A stretch of DNA of 64,000 nt from Castellaniella sp040276085 (GTDB lineage Bacteria; Pseudomonadota; Gammaproteobacteria; Burkholderiales; Burkholderiaceae_B): positions 132,339 through 196,338 of the forward strand of contig NZ_JBELOK010000007.1 in assembly GCF_040276085.1 (NCBI RefSeq), in the 5' to 3' direction. The notes under the pieces are model-generated. The model had not been told where the DNA came from. It saw only the letters and a list, made by a program, of their open reading frames with translations, and did no database searches. A program made the position numbers and the translations under genes. Positions 27,735-37,191 of the stretch are shown here, piece after piece (the stretch's first letter is position 1; every line of letters starts with the position of its first letter).

Positions 27735-28295
27735 ATGAGCCTTTCCGATATACGTCGTTCTACTGAAGAACGCATGGGCAAGTCCATCGAAACCCTGAAA
27801 GCCAGCCTGGGCAAGATTCGCACAGGCCGTGCGCACGCGGGTATTCTGGATCACATTCAGGTCGAGTACTATGGCTCTCCGGTGCCTATCAGTCAGGTGG
27901 CTAACGTCACCGTCATTGATGCGCGTACGCTGAGCGTGCAGGTATGGGAGAAAACCATGGCTGCCACGGTCGATAAGGCGATTCGCGAATCTGATCTTGG
28001 CCTCAATCCCATTGCGATGGGCGACAATATCCGGGTACCAATGCCTGCACTCACCGAAGAACGCCGCCGGGACCTCACCAAAGTGGTTCGCAGCGAAGGC
28101 GAGGACACCAAGGTTGCGATTCGCAACTTGCGCAGGGATGCCAACGATACGTTTAAAAGGCTGGTCAAAGACAAAGAAATCTCCGAGGACGACGAACGCC
28201 GTGGCCAGGATGACATTCAGAAGCTCACCGACCGCTATGTGGCTGATATTGACAAGCTCGTCTCCCAAAAGGAAGCCGAGATCATGACCGTCTGA
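27735..28295 (+). CDS. frr: Ribosome recycling factor
   Basis: A 186-residue factor that, with EF-G, splits post-termination ribosomes. The length and motifs (LGKIRTGRAHAGILD, NLRRDANDTFKRLVKDKEIS) are standard for the family. Directly after pyrH, before uppS. Confidence 0.98.
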   Translation: MSLSDIRRSTEERMGKSIETLKASLGKIRTGRAHAGILDHIQVEYYGSPVPISQVANVTVIDARTLSVQVWEKTMAATVDKAIRESDLGLNPIAMGDNIRVPMPALTEERRRDLTKVVRSEGEDTKVAIRNLRRDANDTFKRLVKDKEISEDDERRGQDDIQKLTDRYVADIDKLVSQKEAEIMTV

Positions 28296-28321
28296 TTGTC
28301 GATCATCTCTGTTTTCGCGGC

Positions 28322-29083
28322 ATGAACCCACTCAGCTCGACTTGCTCGATCCCTGTCACCGGAGAGACGCCCCGTCATGTCGCCATCATTATGGACGGTA
28401 ACGGGCGCTGGGCAACCCAGCGCTGTTTGCCCCGCACGGCAGGGCATGTCCGTGGTGTTCAGGCAGTAAGGCGCGCTGTCGAAGCCTGCGGCCGGCGTGG
28501 GGTCGAGTACCTCACCTTATTTGCGTTCAGCTCCGAAAACTGGCGGCGTCCGGCACAAGAAGTCACATTGCTGATGCGCTTGTTTGTCCGCACCCTCGAA
28601 AAAGAAGTCGACAAGCTGATCGCACAGGGCGTGCGCTTGCGCATTGTCGGAGACCTCAGTGCTTTTGATGCAAAATTACAAGGACTGATCCGCGAGGCTG
28701 AAGCAAAAACGGCGGATCAATCTGCTTTGACCCTCACCATCGCCGCCAATTATGGTGGGCGTTGGGATATTCTTCAGGCAACGCGCGCCTTGCTGGAGGC
28801 TCATCCAGAACTTCAACAACATCCTGAGCTGCTCGACGAAGCAGCTATCAGCGAGCGGCTGGCTATGGCGTACGCCCCTGAGCCAGACCTTTTTATCCGT
28901 ACGGGTGGTGAGCAACGCATTTCCAATTTTCTGATCTGGCAGCTGGCGTACACTGAACTCTATTTCACAAACTGCTATTGGCCTGATTTCGGTGCCAACG
29001 AGATCGAGCAGGCTTTTATCTGGTATCGCCAGCGAGAGCGGCGCTTCGGCCGAACCAGCGAGCAGTTGCACGAAGCACACTGA
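28322..29083 (+). CDS. uppS: Undecaprenyl diphosphate synthase
   Basis: A cis-prenyltransferase of 253 residues that builds the C55 lipid carrier for peptidoglycan and LPS. Asp and the P-loop-like segment are in IIMDGNGRWA, followed by AFSSENWRRP and the C-terminal PEPDLFIRTGGEQRISNFL. Membrane-associated. Stops eight bases before cdsA. Confidence 0.97.
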   Translation: MNPLSSTCSIPVTGETPRHVAIIMDGNGRWATQRCLPRTAGHVRGVQAVRRAVEACGRRGVEYLTLFAFSSENWRRPAQEVTLLMRLFVRTLEKEVDKLIAQGVRLRIVGDLSAFDAKLQGLIREAEAKTADQSALTLTIAANYGGRWDILQATRALLEAHPELQQHPELLDEAAISERLAMAYAPEPDLFIRTGGEQRISNFLIWQLAYTELYFTNCYWPDFGANEIEQAFIWYRQRERRFGRTSEQLHEAH

Positions 29084-29091
29084 GGGTACCC

Positions 29092-29931
29092 ATGCTACGT
29101 CAAAGAATCCTCACGGCGATTGTGCTTTTACTGATTGTCGTTGCGGCTGTCAGTGCCTCAACGCCTTGGCCGATGCTGGCACTGCTCGCAATCATGTCAG
29201 CGTGCGCCGTTTGGGAGTGGTGGCGCCTGGTGTGGTCGCATACACTGGCGCGCAACGGCGCTGTTGTGGTGTTTGTTTGCGTCCTGGGGGTATTGTCACG
29301 CCTGCTGGTGGATGCGCATCCGCAAACGTTGTGGGCCTTTCAGTCGATTGTTTTACCTTTGGCCGTGTTCTTTTGGCTGATTCCCGTGCCTCTGATGGTA
29401 GTTCGCGCACAGGTGCCCAAGCGTTGTCCCACTGCAGGCCTGATCGCGGCAGGTGCCTTGACACTGCTCGCGATGTGGTTCGCTCTGGCATGGATTTTTT
29501 TACAGTATGGTGCCTCTGCTCTGATCAGCTTGTGGGCGCTGATCTGGTGCGCCGACATCGCGGCCTATTTTGTAGGTCGCCAGTTCGGGCGTCATAAGCT
29601 GGCGCCTGATGTCAGTCCGGGCAAAACGCGCGAAGGTGCTTTTGGCGGGATTCTGGTGGCAACGATCTGGCTGGTAGCAACCGCCATTTGGTGGCCTGGC
29701 AGCTACGGTGCGCTGGTGTTGGCGCAGTGGGGGCCCGCGGGCCTGGTGCTGACGGGTGTCCTGCTGTCTGCCTGGTCAATCCTCGGTGATCTGTTCGAGT
29801 CTTTGCTCAAACGGCGTGCCGGGGTCAAGGATTCCAGCCAACTGTTGCCGGGGCACGGCGGGGTGTACGATCGGATTGACGCGGTCTTGCCTGTGGCGCC
29901 GGCAGCCATTCTCTTATTGTTGATTGGATAA
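29092..29931 (+). CDS. cdsA: Phosphatidate cytidylyltransferase
   Basis: A multi-helix inner-membrane enzyme of 279 residues that makes CDP-diacylglycerol from phosphatidate and CTP. The C-terminal CDS signature, with LGDLFESLLKRRAGVKDSS followed by LPGHGGVYDRIDA, is complete. The dxr start follows four bases after the stop. Confidence 0.96.
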   Translation: MLRQRILTAIVLLLIVVAAVSASTPWPMLALLAIMSACAVWEWWRLVWSHTLARNGAVVVFVCVLGVLSRLLVDAHPQTLWAFQSIVLPLAVFFWLIPVPLMVVRAQVPKRCPTAGLIAAGALTLLAMWFALAWIFLQYGASALISLWALIWCADIAAYFVGRQFGRHKLAPDVSPGKTREGAFGGILVATIWLVATAIWWPGSYGALVLAQWGPAGLVLTGVLLSAWSILGDLFESLLKRRAGVKDSSQLLPGHGGVYDRIDAVLPVAPAAILLLLIG

Positions 29932-29935
29932 GCTC

Positions 29936-31144
29936 ATGCCTGTCGTGCAACGTGTGTGTGTGTTGGGGTCAACAGGCTCCATCGGGGTGAATACGCTGGA
30001 TGTCATCGCCCGACACCCGGATCGCTTATCTGTCTACGCCCTAAGCGCCCACAGCCGGATTGATGAACTGGCTGCGCAGGCCCTGCAACATGCGCCCCGG
30101 GTGGTGATCGTGCCTGATGCGCATGCGCGTCAACGTTTTATCGACATCTGGCCGGCAGGGCGGACGTGTCCTGAAATCCGTGTCGGGGCGCAAGCACTGG
30201 CAGATACTGCCGCAGACACCGAAGTCACTGCCGTGATGGCAGCAATCGTCGGCGCAGCGGGTTTGCCTGGGGCGCTTGCTGCGGCACGGGCTGGCAAGCG
30301 GGTATTGCTGGCCAACAAAGAGGCACTGGTGGCGGCAGGTTCTCTTTTCATGCAGGCTGTCCGGACAGCAGGTGCAGAGCTGCTTCCCATCGACAGCGAG
30401 CACAACGCGATTTTTCAGTGCCTGCCGCAAACCGCTGATCGCGTCAGGGCGCCTTTTCGGCCTGCCGAGGGTGTGCGCCGCCTGCTTCTGACAGCATCGG
30501 GCGGGCCTTTTCGCTGTACCGCCATCGAACAACTCGAGCACGTCACGCCAGAGCAGGCATGCGCACATCCCAATTGGCGGATGGGACGCAAGATCTCGGT
30601 AGACTCCGCCACCATGCTGAATAAAGGCCTTGAGGTCATCGAGGCACATTGGTTGTTTGCCATGCCGATGGATCGCATCCAGGTGGTGGTACACCCGCAA
30701 AGCGTGGTGCACTCGATGGTCGAATACATCGACGGATCCATTTTGGCGCAGTTGGGGCAACCCGATATGCGCACCCCGATTGCCTTCGGTCTGGGGTTCC
30801 CCGAGCGTATCGAAAGCGGCGTAGGGTTGCTCGAGCTGGCACGCCTGGGGCATCTCGATTTTGAAAAACCGGATCTGCTCCGTTTTCCGTGTTTGCGCTT
30901 GTCCCTGGCTGCCTTGAAGCAAGGGCAGGAAGCCTGCATTACTCTTAACGCCGCTAACGAAATCGCCGTCGATGGCTTTTTGCGTGGACAGATCCGGTAT
31001 ACGCAGATTCCTGCGATCATCGAGCATTGTCTGGATGCTGCTGCCGGCAGCCAGCAAAAAGCGTTAGGCTCACTGGACGACGTTCTTCATCTGGATGCCC
31101 ACACAAGACGGCTGGCAACCGATTTTTGTCGGGCAAGTTGCTGA
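29936..31144 (+). CDS. dxr: 1-deoxy-D-xylulose 5-phosphate reductoisomerase
   Basis: Second enzyme of the MEP isoprenoid pathway, NADPH-dependent, 402 residues. The NADPH motif LGSTGSIG is near the N-terminus, with LLANKEALV, the metal and substrate segments LLPIDSEHNAIFQ, and MGRKISVDSATMLNKG. I start at the ATG at 29936; an in-frame TTG at 29924 would overlap cdsA. Its product pathway feeds uppS just upstream. Confidence 0.97.
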   Translation: MPVVQRVCVLGSTGSIGVNTLDVIARHPDRLSVYALSAHSRIDELAAQALQHAPRVVIVPDAHARQRFIDIWPAGRTCPEIRVGAQALADTAADTEVTAVMAAIVGAAGLPGALAAARAGKRVLLANKEALVAAGSLFMQAVRTAGAELLPIDSEHNAIFQCLPQTADRVRAPFRPAEGVRRLLLTASGGPFRCTAIEQLEHVTPEQACAHPNWRMGRKISVDSATMLNKGLEVIEAHWLFAMPMDRIQVVVHPQSVVHSMVEYIDGSILAQLGQPDMRTPIAFGLGFPERIESGVGLLELARLGHLDFEKPDLLRFPCLRLSLAALKQGQEACITLNAANEIAVDGFLRGQIRYTQIPAIIEHCLDAAAGSQQKALGSLDDVLHLDAHTRRLATDFCRASC

Positions 31145-31168
31145 TATCTGTTTTTTGGACGCCGCATA

Positions 31169-32500
31169 GTGCTGACGTTGTTTGCTTTTGTTTTTGCCCT
31201 GGGCCTGCTGGTCACCTTTCACGAACTGGGTCATTATTGGGTAGCCCGCCGTTGCGGCGTACGCATTTTGCGTTTTTCGGTGGGCTTCGGTCCCGTTTTG
31301 TTGCGTCGCCTTGATCGCCATGGCACCGAGTGGGCCCTGTCTGCGATTCCACTGGGTGGCTACGTCAAGATGCTGGATGATGCGCCTGATGGCGCCGATG
31401 CGGCTACCCGCCAGGCCGCCTTCAATCAACAACCCTGGATTCGCCGGGTAGCGGTTGTGGCTGCCGGGCCATTGGCCAATTTGCTCTTGGCGGTAGTGAT
31501 TTATGCCGTATTGGGCTTGATAGGCACACAAGAACCCATTGCCCGTCTGTCGGCGCCACCCGCAGGGTCGCCGGCCGCTGTGGCCGGAATACAGTCCGGG
31601 GATACCATCCGGGCGGTCGATGGTCAGCCGGTGGCTTCGTGGGTACAGGCGCGCTGGCAGTTGCTTCAGCCGCTTACCTCTGGTGGGCGTGCCAGCCTTT
31701 TGGTGCAAGGGGATAACGGCCAGAGTCGTCAGGTGTCCCTTGAGGTTCAGGCGCATGATTTTCGCCCTGATACAGAAGATCCCTTGCATCAGGTCGGCTT
31801 GGTGCTGCAGCCGCCCCAGTTGCAGATTGGTTCGCTGACGCCGGAGGGCAGTGCCCAGCAGGCAGGCCTTTTGCCCGGAGACATCATTTTGGCTGCCGGC
31901 ACCGTAGTACAACCCTCTGCCCAGGCGTTCGTCCAATTGGTGCAGGCTCACGCACAAACTCCCATCAAGCTTCAAGTACAACGAGGTGCCACCGTACTGG
32001 ATGTCAGCGTGACGCCGGCGCAGGCACTGGATGAGGGCCAGCCGGTTGGGCGTATTGGTGCCATGCTCACCGGGCACAGGGACACGGTTCTGGTGCGTCT
32101 GGGCCCGCTGGACAGCCTTTTGTCTGGCGTGCAGCGAACCTGGGATACCAGCATATTTACGCTCCGGATGATGGGCCGCATGGTGGTTGGGGCGGCCTCC
32201 TGGCGTAATATCAGCGGGCCTGTCACGATTGCCGAGTACGCGGGCCAGAGTGCACGGATCGGGGTGGATGCTTATTTGCGGTTTCTGGCACTGATCAGCA
32301 TCAGCATCGGGATTCTCAATCTGCTGCCGATTCCAATGCTGGATGGCGGGCATTTGTTGTTTTATCTGATCGAGGCATTGCGTGGTGGTCGGCCGGTGTC
32401 CGACCGCGTTCGAGAGGTGAGTGTGCGCGTAGGCTTGAGTCTCGTGCTGGGTCTCACATTTCTTGCCTTATTTAATGATTTTTCGCGGCTTTTCAGTTGA
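31169..32500 (+). CDS. rseP: RIP metalloprotease, site-2 protease of the sigma-E pathway
   Basis: An inner-membrane intramembrane zinc protease of 443 residues. HELGH at 18-22 in the first helix and the distal NLLPIPMLDGGHLLFYLIE form the active site. Between them lie periplasmic PDZ sequences (about 105-280). It trims anti-sigma factors and remnant signal peptides. The GTG start at 31169 gives the family-typical first residues (MLTLFAFVFALG). Immediately before bamA, as usual. Confidence 0.96.
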   Translation: MLTLFAFVFALGLLVTFHELGHYWVARRCGVRILRFSVGFGPVLLRRLDRHGTEWALSAIPLGGYVKMLDDAPDGADAATRQAAFNQQPWIRRVAVVAAGPLANLLLAVVIYAVLGLIGTQEPIARLSAPPAGSPAAVAGIQSGDTIRAVDGQPVASWVQARWQLLQPLTSGGRASLLVQGDNGQSRQVSLEVQAHDFRPDTEDPLHQVGLVLQPPQLQIGSLTPEGSAQQAGLLPGDIILAAGTVVQPSAQAFVQLVQAHAQTPIKLQVQRGATVLDVSVTPAQALDEGQPVGRIGAMLTGHRDTVLVRLGPLDSLLSGVQRTWDTSIFTLRMMGRMVVGAASWRNISGPVTIAEYAGQSARIGVDAYLRFLALISISIGILNLLPIPMLDGGHLLFYLIEALRGGRPVSDRVREVSVRVGLSLVLGLTFLALFNDFSRLFS

Positions 32501-32569
32501 TCGGGTTGTGACTTACAATCCTGCATCACTTGCCCCTGTCCACGTCACGGCCGAAAAAGGATTGCCAGG

Positions 32570-34960
32570 ATGTCGTCTCTCCGGAACACTCGTTTGATCA
32601 AGCGCGCCATTCCCATGGTGCTTGCCTTGTTGCTGGCACCTGCGGTGGCGGATGCGTTTACGCCGTTTGTTGTGCGCGACATTCAGGTGCAGGGCATCGA
32701 GCGCGTCGATCCGGGCACTATTTTCACCTATCTGCCCGTTAAAGTTGGTCAGACCTTCACCGAAGAAGAAGCCGCCACTGCCATTCAAAAATTGTATGGC
32801 ACGGGGTTTTTCAGCGATGTCAAAATCGATTCTCGCGGTGATGTGCTGGTTGTGTCTGTCAAAGAGCGGCCCACGATTGCATCCGTCAGTTTCAATGGCA
32901 TGCGCGAGTTCGACGCCAAGGCGCTGAACAAATCCTTGTCCCAGGTGGGTTTTGGCCAAGGGCGGGTGTTTGATCAGGCCATGCTGGATCGTGCCGTATT
33001 CGAGCTCAAACAGCAGTATTTGTCCAAGGGCAAATATGGGGTGCAGATCAACCCCGTGATTACGCCGCTGCCGCGTAATCGTGTTGGGGTCAGCTTCGAC
33101 ATCTTCGAAGGCGGCGTGGCCACCATCGAAAAAATCGAATTCATTGGTAACGATACGTTTTCGGCCGGCACCCTCGAAGACGAAATGGAGCTCACCACGG
33201 GTGGCTTCATGACCTGGTATACCGGTACCAACAAGTACTCCCGCGAGAAGCTTGAGGGTGATGTCGAGCGCATCCGCTCTTATTATCTGGATCGTGGCTA
33301 CCTCGAGTTCTCGATGGAGCCCCCACAGGTAACAATTTCACCAGATCGCAAGAACATCTTCATCACGATGACGCTTCACGAGGGCGAGCCCTACACCTTG
33401 GGCGAGGTCGACCTCGCCGGTGATCTGCTGGGCCTCGAGGACAAGCTTCAGCCACTGGTCACGGTCAAACAGGGTGAAACCTTTTCAGCCGAAAAAACCA
33501 ACACGGTGGCCAAATCCATCACCGATTATCTGGGTTCTTTGGGCTATGCCTTTGCCAACGTAAACCCAAGCCCCGTGCTGGATCGTGACACGCACGTTGC
33601 CAAGCTTACCTTTTACGTGGATCCGGGCCGCCGGGTGTACGTGCGCCGCATCAACGTCGGTGGCAATACCCGTACCAGAGACGAAGTTGTGCGCCGCGAA
33701 ATGCGCCAACAAGAGGCCGCCTGGTACGACTCCTCCAGCATCAAGACTTCCAAAGACCGGGTGGATCGCCTGGGGTACTTCAGCGAGGTCGATGTTAAAA
33801 CCGACCCGGTACCAGGCTCGCCTGATCAAGTCGATGTCAATGTCAATGTCAAAGAAAAACCCACCGGGATGATCAATCTGGGGGTGGGGTACGGCTCTAC
33901 TGACAAACTGTTGTTGTCGGCCGGCATCAGCCAGGACAACGTGTTTGGCAGTGGCAATTCTCTGTCACTCAATGTCAACACCAGTAAGACCAACCGCGCC
34001 GCGGTGATTTCTCATACCAATCCATACTGGACACAAGACGGCATCAGCAAGACAACGTCCTTGTACTATCGCCGTACGACACCATACGATGTCTCGGATA
34101 GTGGGTCTCTGGGTTGGTATTCTGTCGAGTCCATGGGCTTGGGGCTTAACTTTGGGGTGCCCATCTCCGAAGTCGATCGCGTCTTTGCCGGCTTTACCTT
34201 CGAGCGCAACTCGCTCAGGGATGTCCGCGGTTGCGTCGGGCCAAGCACTCTGGATGGTTGCGGAGTTACCAATCCGGCGCCGCTGGCTTACCAAAATTTT
34301 GTCAGCGAGTACGGTGAAACCACCAATGCCGGCATCTTCAGCCTGGGATGGGCCAAGGATACCCGGGACAGCGCACTGGCTCCCCATAAGGGCAGCTACA
34401 CCCGCCTGTCCACCGATTTCTCCACCATGGATCTGCGCTATTACAAGTTGTCGGGGCAGCAGCAATACTACTTGCCTCTCGGGCGTGCGTTTACCCTGGC
34501 GCTTAACGGCCAGGTGGATTGGGCAAAAACGTATGGCAGCGGTAAAGCCTTCCCGGTCATCAAAAACATGTATGCCGGCGGGATAGGGTCTGTGCGTGGC
34601 TACGAGGGTGCCTCTCTGGGGCCACGCGACGCCCTCACGGATACCTATCTGGGCGGCTCGCGTCGTATCGTCGGTAATGTGCAGTTGTATCTGCCTTTCC
34701 CCGGTGCCTCTCGCGATCGCACGCTGCGCTGGTTCGTGTTCTCTGATGTTGGCCAGATCACTACAACCGATGGCTCGGATTGCGCCCAGGGCCGTTATGG
34801 GCAAGTGGCAGACCCCTGCGGCTGGAAATACTCGGCTGGTTTGGGTTTGTCCTGGGAGTCGCCCCTAGGACCGCTGCAGTTATCGTTTGGCCGGGCCCTC
34901 AACGCCAAAGAAGGCGACCAAAAACAAGTCTTCCAATTCCAGATCGGTACGGGTTTCTGA
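32570..34960 (+). CDS. bamA: Outer-membrane protein assembly factor BamA
   Basis: Core of the BAM complex, 796 residues. It has a signal peptide with probable cleavage after ADA (about residue 29), five POTRA domains (about 30-425) and a 16-stranded beta-barrel ending in phenylalanine (QFQIGTGF). The conserved loop-6 motif VRGYEG is present. Inserts and folds beta-barrel proteins. The Skp chaperone gene follows, then the lipid A genes. Confidence 0.97.
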   Translation: MSSLRNTRLIKRAIPMVLALLLAPAVADAFTPFVVRDIQVQGIERVDPGTIFTYLPVKVGQTFTEEEAATAIQKLYGTGFFSDVKIDSRGDVLVVSVKERPTIASVSFNGMREFDAKALNKSLSQVGFGQGRVFDQAMLDRAVFELKQQYLSKGKYGVQINPVITPLPRNRVGVSFDIFEGGVATIEKIEFIGNDTFSAGTLEDEMELTTGGFMTWYTGTNKYSREKLEGDVERIRSYYLDRGYLEFSMEPPQVTISPDRKNIFITMTLHEGEPYTLGEVDLAGDLLGLEDKLQPLVTVKQGETFSAEKTNTVAKSITDYLGSLGYAFANVNPSPVLDRDTHVAKLTFYVDPGRRVYVRRINVGGNTRTRDEVVRREMRQQEAAWYDSSSIKTSKDRVDRLGYFSEVDVKTDPVPGSPDQVDVNVNVKEKPTGMINLGVGYGSTDKLLLSAGISQDNVFGSGNSLSLNVNTSKTNRAAVISHTNPYWTQDGISKTTSLYYRRTTPYDVSDSGSLGWYSVESMGLGLNFGVPISEVDRVFAGFTFERNSLRDVRGCVGPSTLDGCGVTNPAPLAYQNFVSEYGETTNAGIFSLGWAKDTRDSALAPHKGSYTRLSTDFSTMDLRYYKLSGQQQYYLPLGRAFTLALNGQVDWAKTYGSGKAFPVIKNMYAGGIGSVRGYEGASLGPRDALTDTYLGGSRRIVGNVQLYLPFPGASRDRTLRWFVFSDVGQITTTDGSDCAQGRYGQVADPCGWKYSAGLGLSWESPLGPLQLSFGRALNAKEGDQKQVFQFQIGTGF

Positions 34961-35027
34961 TTCTGGCCATTTAATGGCACAATTGTCTTTTTTTATCGCA
35001 GCCTTTTTGGCAGGTGGTTCTTTGATC

Positions 35028-35579
35028 ATGATTCTTTCAGGCTTGAACGTTTCAATTTCGGCGCGACGCGCCGTCTCCAGGCAACTGGCCTTTGCGGCGG
35101 CAGCCGTAATTGCACTGGGGGCTGTGTTCGTGTCTCCTGCGTATGCGCAGAGCACTAAAATCGGTTTTGTCAGCACCGAGCGCATTTTGCGTGATTCCAA
35201 GCCGGCCAAGGCAGCTCAAGCCAAAATCGAAGCCGAGTTCAAAAAGCGCGATCAGGCTCTCCAGAAACTTGCGGATGATCTTCGTGCCCAGGCTCAGAAA
35301 CTCGACAAAGACGCACCTGTGCTGTCAGAGTCTGATCGTGTCAAACGCCAACGGCACTTGCAGGATCTGGATTCCGACCTTCAACGCAAGCGTCGTGAGT
35401 TCCAGGAAGACTTCAACCGTCGCCGCAACGAAGAATTTTCCGCCATCGTCGAAAAAGCCGATGCAGCCATCAAAAAAATCGCGGAAGATCAAAACTACGA
35501 CCTAATCATCCAGGATGCCGTCACGGTCAGTCCCAAGGTGGACATCACCGATCAGGTCATCAAGGTTCTGGGCGGTTAA
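35028..35579 (+). CDS. skp: Periplasmic chaperone Skp/OmpH
   Basis: A periplasmic chaperone of 183 residues that holds unfolded outer-membrane proteins. The signal peptide ends at AYA|QS (about residue 41). The mature part is a long charged coiled coil (about 60-150) of the OmpH family, starting STKIGFVSTERIL. I start at the ATG at 35028 because it gives a normal signal peptide. An earlier in-frame ATG at 34974 and codons inside bamA give abnormally long N-termini. Between bamA and this gene lies a short palindrome (GCCATTTAATGGC) followed by seven Ts, a weak terminator-like signal. Confidence 0.9.
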   Translation: MILSGLNVSISARRAVSRQLAFAAAAVIALGAVFVSPAYAQSTKIGFVSTERILRDSKPAKAAQAKIEAEFKKRDQALQKLADDLRAQAQKLDKDAPVLSESDRVKRQRHLQDLDSDLQRKRREFQEDFNRRRNEEFSAIVEKADAAIKKIAEDQNYDLIIQDAVTVSPKVDITDQVIKVLGG

Positions 35580-35585
35580 TCCCCT

Positions 35586-36728
35586 ATGCCGGTGTTGCTT
35601 GCGCCGCAGCGGGCCCCGGCCTTGTCCAAGCTGCTGCAGGATGCTGATTCGGTTGGTCTGGGCTGTACCCTTGCGGGTTCGTCTCCAGATGCGTCCCGCC
35701 TCATTGGTGGTATCGGCTCTCTAAACACGTCCGGGCCGGCTGAGATCAGTTTTCTGTCCAATCCGCGTTTGCAGGGACAGTTGGCTGACAGCCAGGCGGC
35801 AGCAGTGATTTTGCGGGCCGAGGATTGGGAAACCTACCAGCAACAACATCCGCAGGCCCCGGCCTGGGTGCCTGTGCTGTGCACCCAGCCCTACCTGATG
35901 TATGCCTTGCTTGCTCAGTGGTTTGATCAGCACCGCATTGCCGGTCTGCCCCAGGGCATCCACCCTTCGGCGGTGGTGTCCCCTGACGCCATTCTCGAGG
36001 ACGGCGTTCATGTAGGGCCATTGGCGGTCATCGAATCCGGCACCCGGATTCAGACGGGTACCCGCATCGGAGCCGGTTGCACCATTGGCCCTGATTGTCA
36101 GATTGGGCCGGATTGTTATTTTCATGCCCACGTCACCCTCTATCATGGGGTCAAGGTGGGAGCACGGGCGATCCTGCATTCGGGTGCTGTCCTGGGTGCG
36201 GACGGTTTTGGATTTGCCCCGGATCCTCGCACGCCCGGCGCCTGGGCCAAGATTGCCCAGCTGGGTGGCGTCAGCATCGGAGACGATGTTGAAATCGGTG
36301 CCAACACCACGGTCGATCGCGGTGCCGTCGAAGACACGGTTCTGGGCAATGGCGTGAAACTCGATAATCAGATCATGATCGGCCATAATTGCCGTATCGG
36401 TGATCACACGGCGATGGCCGCGTGCGTAGGGGTGGCTGGTTCCACTACCATGGGCCAGCGCTGCGTCATAGGAGGGGCGGCCATGTTTGGCGGGCACCTG
36501 ACGCTGGCCGATGATGTGCATATTTCCGGAGGTACTGCAGTTACCTCAGATATCCTGACACCCGGGCGCTATACAGGCGTTTTCCCGGTTGCCGAACACC
36601 ATACATGGCAACACAATGCTGCCGTGATTGGGCAACTGGCACAATTGCGCAAGCGTATCCGGGTAGCAGAAAAGCAGGCGGCACGCCTGAGCGAGCCACC
36701 GATGAACAACAAGCAGGACACACAATAA
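35586..36728 (+). CDS. lpxD: UDP-3-O-(3-hydroxyacyl)glucosamine N-acyltransferase
   Basis: Third enzyme of lipid A synthesis, 380 residues. An N-terminal uridine-binding domain is followed by a left-handed beta-helix of hexapeptide repeats (about 115-340), with catalytic His in NQIMIGHNC, and a C-terminal helix. The stop shares a base with the fabZ start (TAATG), indicating coupled translation. Confidence 0.96.
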   Translation: MPVLLAPQRAPALSKLLQDADSVGLGCTLAGSSPDASRLIGGIGSLNTSGPAEISFLSNPRLQGQLADSQAAAVILRAEDWETYQQQHPQAPAWVPVLCTQPYLMYALLAQWFDQHRIAGLPQGIHPSAVVSPDAILEDGVHVGPLAVIESGTRIQTGTRIGAGCTIGPDCQIGPDCYFHAHVTLYHGVKVGARAILHSGAVLGADGFGFAPDPRTPGAWAKIAQLGGVSIGDDVEIGANTTVDRGAVEDTVLGNGVKLDNQIMIGHNCRIGDHTAMAACVGVAGSTTMGQRCVIGGAAMFGGHLTLADDVHISGGTAVTSDILTPGRYTGVFPVAEHHTWQHNAAVIGQLAQLRKRIRVAEKQAARLSEPPMNNKQDTQ

Positions 36729-37180
36729 TGGAACTCGATATTAAAGACATCATGGAAAGGCTGCCTCACCGGCAGCCTATGTTGCTTGTAGACCGCGTCC
36801 TCGAGATGGACCCGGGCAAAAGCATCGTGGCCATCAAGAATGTCACTTACAACGAGCCGTTTTTCCAGGGACACTTTGCACATCACCCCGTCATGCCGGG
36901 TGTGCTCATCATCGAGGCACTGGCGCAGGCAGCCGCACTGTTTTCGTTTGCCGACGCCGGGGCTCCAAATCTGGTCAGCACCAAGGTTGCCTACTATCTG
37001 GTGGGCGTTGATGGTGCGCGCTTTCGCCGGCCGGTTGTTCCTGGTGATCAACTGCGCATGGAAGTCTCGGCAGACAAGCTTAGCCGCTCTATCTGTAAAT
37101 ATACGGCGGTTGCCAAGGTGGGTGATCAAATTGCAGCCGAGGCCAAAATCATGTGCGCTGTGCGCATCCTGGAAGAATAG
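36728..37180 (+). CDS. fabZ: 3-hydroxyacyl-ACP dehydratase
   Basis: A hot-dog-fold dehydratase of fatty-acid elongation, 150 residues. The catalytic His and Glu lie in GHFAHHPVMPGVLIIEAL. The start at 36728 (TAATG overlap with lpxD) gives the standard N-terminus MELDIKDIMERLPHRQPML. FabZ and the lipid A enzymes compete for the same 3-hydroxyacyl-ACP, and they are encoded together here. Confidence 0.97.
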   Translation: MELDIKDIMERLPHRQPMLLVDRVLEMDPGKSIVAIKNVTYNEPFFQGHFAHHPVMPGVLIIEALAQAAALFSFADAGAPNLVSTKVAYYLVGVDGARFRRPVVPGDQLRMEVSADKLSRSICKYTAVAKVGDQIAAEAKIMCAVRILEE

Positions 37181-37191
37181 TGCCTGAGGCA

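Noticed and set aside
34961..34995. GCCATTTAATGGC plus a T-run after bamA as an intrinsic terminator
   Set aside because: The palindrome has a one-base centre and a weak AT-rich stem. skp follows at once in the usual co-transcribed order.
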